From the NCBI RefSeq assembly GCF_030411995.1, contig NZ_JASNRC010000005.1, positions 267,561 through 331,560 of the forward strand: a stretch of 64,000 nucleotides of DNA, read 5' to 3'. The first letter of the stretch is position 1. Each line of letters starts with the position of its first letter. The DNA is from Massilia sp. YIM B02769 (lineage in GTDB: Bacteria; Pseudomonadota; Gammaproteobacteria; Burkholderiales; Burkholderiaceae_D). The position numbers and the translations under genes were made by a program. The notes under the pieces are model-generated. The model saw only the letters and a list, made by a program, of their open reading frames with translations, made no database searches and had not been told where the DNA came from. Positions 63,352-64,000 of this stretch are shown piece by piece.

Positions 63352-64000
<649 letters not shown>

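Overview
The window is high-GC DNA with dense, mostly operonic genes and frequent ATGA/GTGA stop-start overlaps. The gene content is that of a free-living, metabolically versatile beta-proteobacterium: a Liv-type ABC transporter with acyl-CoA catabolism, a selenocysteine formate dehydrogenase, a gentisate pathway, two-partner secretion and TerC/CBS proteins. My best guess is Oxalobacteraceae (Massilia/Telluria-like). That placement is inference from gene content and composition, not from a phylogenetic marker.

Layout. (1) 1-9.7 kb: a truncated FadB-like enzyme, a divergent IclR regulator with two copies of a 13-bp palindrome in the shared promoter region, a five-gene branched-chain amino acid/carboxylate ABC transporter (with a strong hairpin behind the binding-protein gene), ETF-ubiquinone oxidoreductase and glutaryl-CoA dehydrogenase, closed by a strong terminator. 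Together they look like uptake plus acyl-CoA oxidation feeding the quinone pool. (2) 9.8-12.6 kb: three envelope or secreted proteins of mostly unknown role. (3) 12.8-14.0 kb: a TRIC-like membrane protein and a nitroreductase.

(4) 14.0-24.3 kb, the most coherent block: fdhD, a Tat-exported formate dehydrogenase whose catalytic residue is encoded by an in-frame TGA (15622-15624) followed by a SECIS-like hairpin, the Fe-S and cytochrome b subunits, fdhE, selA, selB and the tRNA-Sec gene (anticodon TCA). Apart from SelD and seryl-tRNA synthetase, everything needed to make and mature this selenoenzyme is in 10 kb.

(5) 24.3-32.1 kb: a large inverted repeat, a FadL-family outer-membrane channel, a LysR regulator and a divergent operon for 3-hydroxybenzoate to gentisate to maleylpyruvate to fumarylpyruvate to fumarate plus pyruvate, with an aromatic-acid/H+ symporter. 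(6) 32.1-38.9 kb: a DUF4132 protein with a lipoprotein, a TerC-CBS-CorC membrane protein, a REP-like inverted repeat, and small secreted or DUF5694 proteins.

(7) 39.2-51.7 kb: a two-partner secretion pair, a TpsB porin and a 3586-residue TpsA exoprotein with internal repeats and almost no cysteine. A perfect terminator follows, then SapC and a small conserved protein. (8) 53.0-54.5 kb: an AT-rich islet carrying one DUF3800 gene, clearly foreign in composition. (9) 54.6-64 kb: an MscS-type channel, a TonB-C-domain protein with a TPR protein, an MFS exporter and a zinc alcohol dehydrogenase divergent from a LysR gene (18-bp perfect palindrome between), an NadR-like enzyme with PnuC, and the start of glucose-6-phosphate dehydrogenase.
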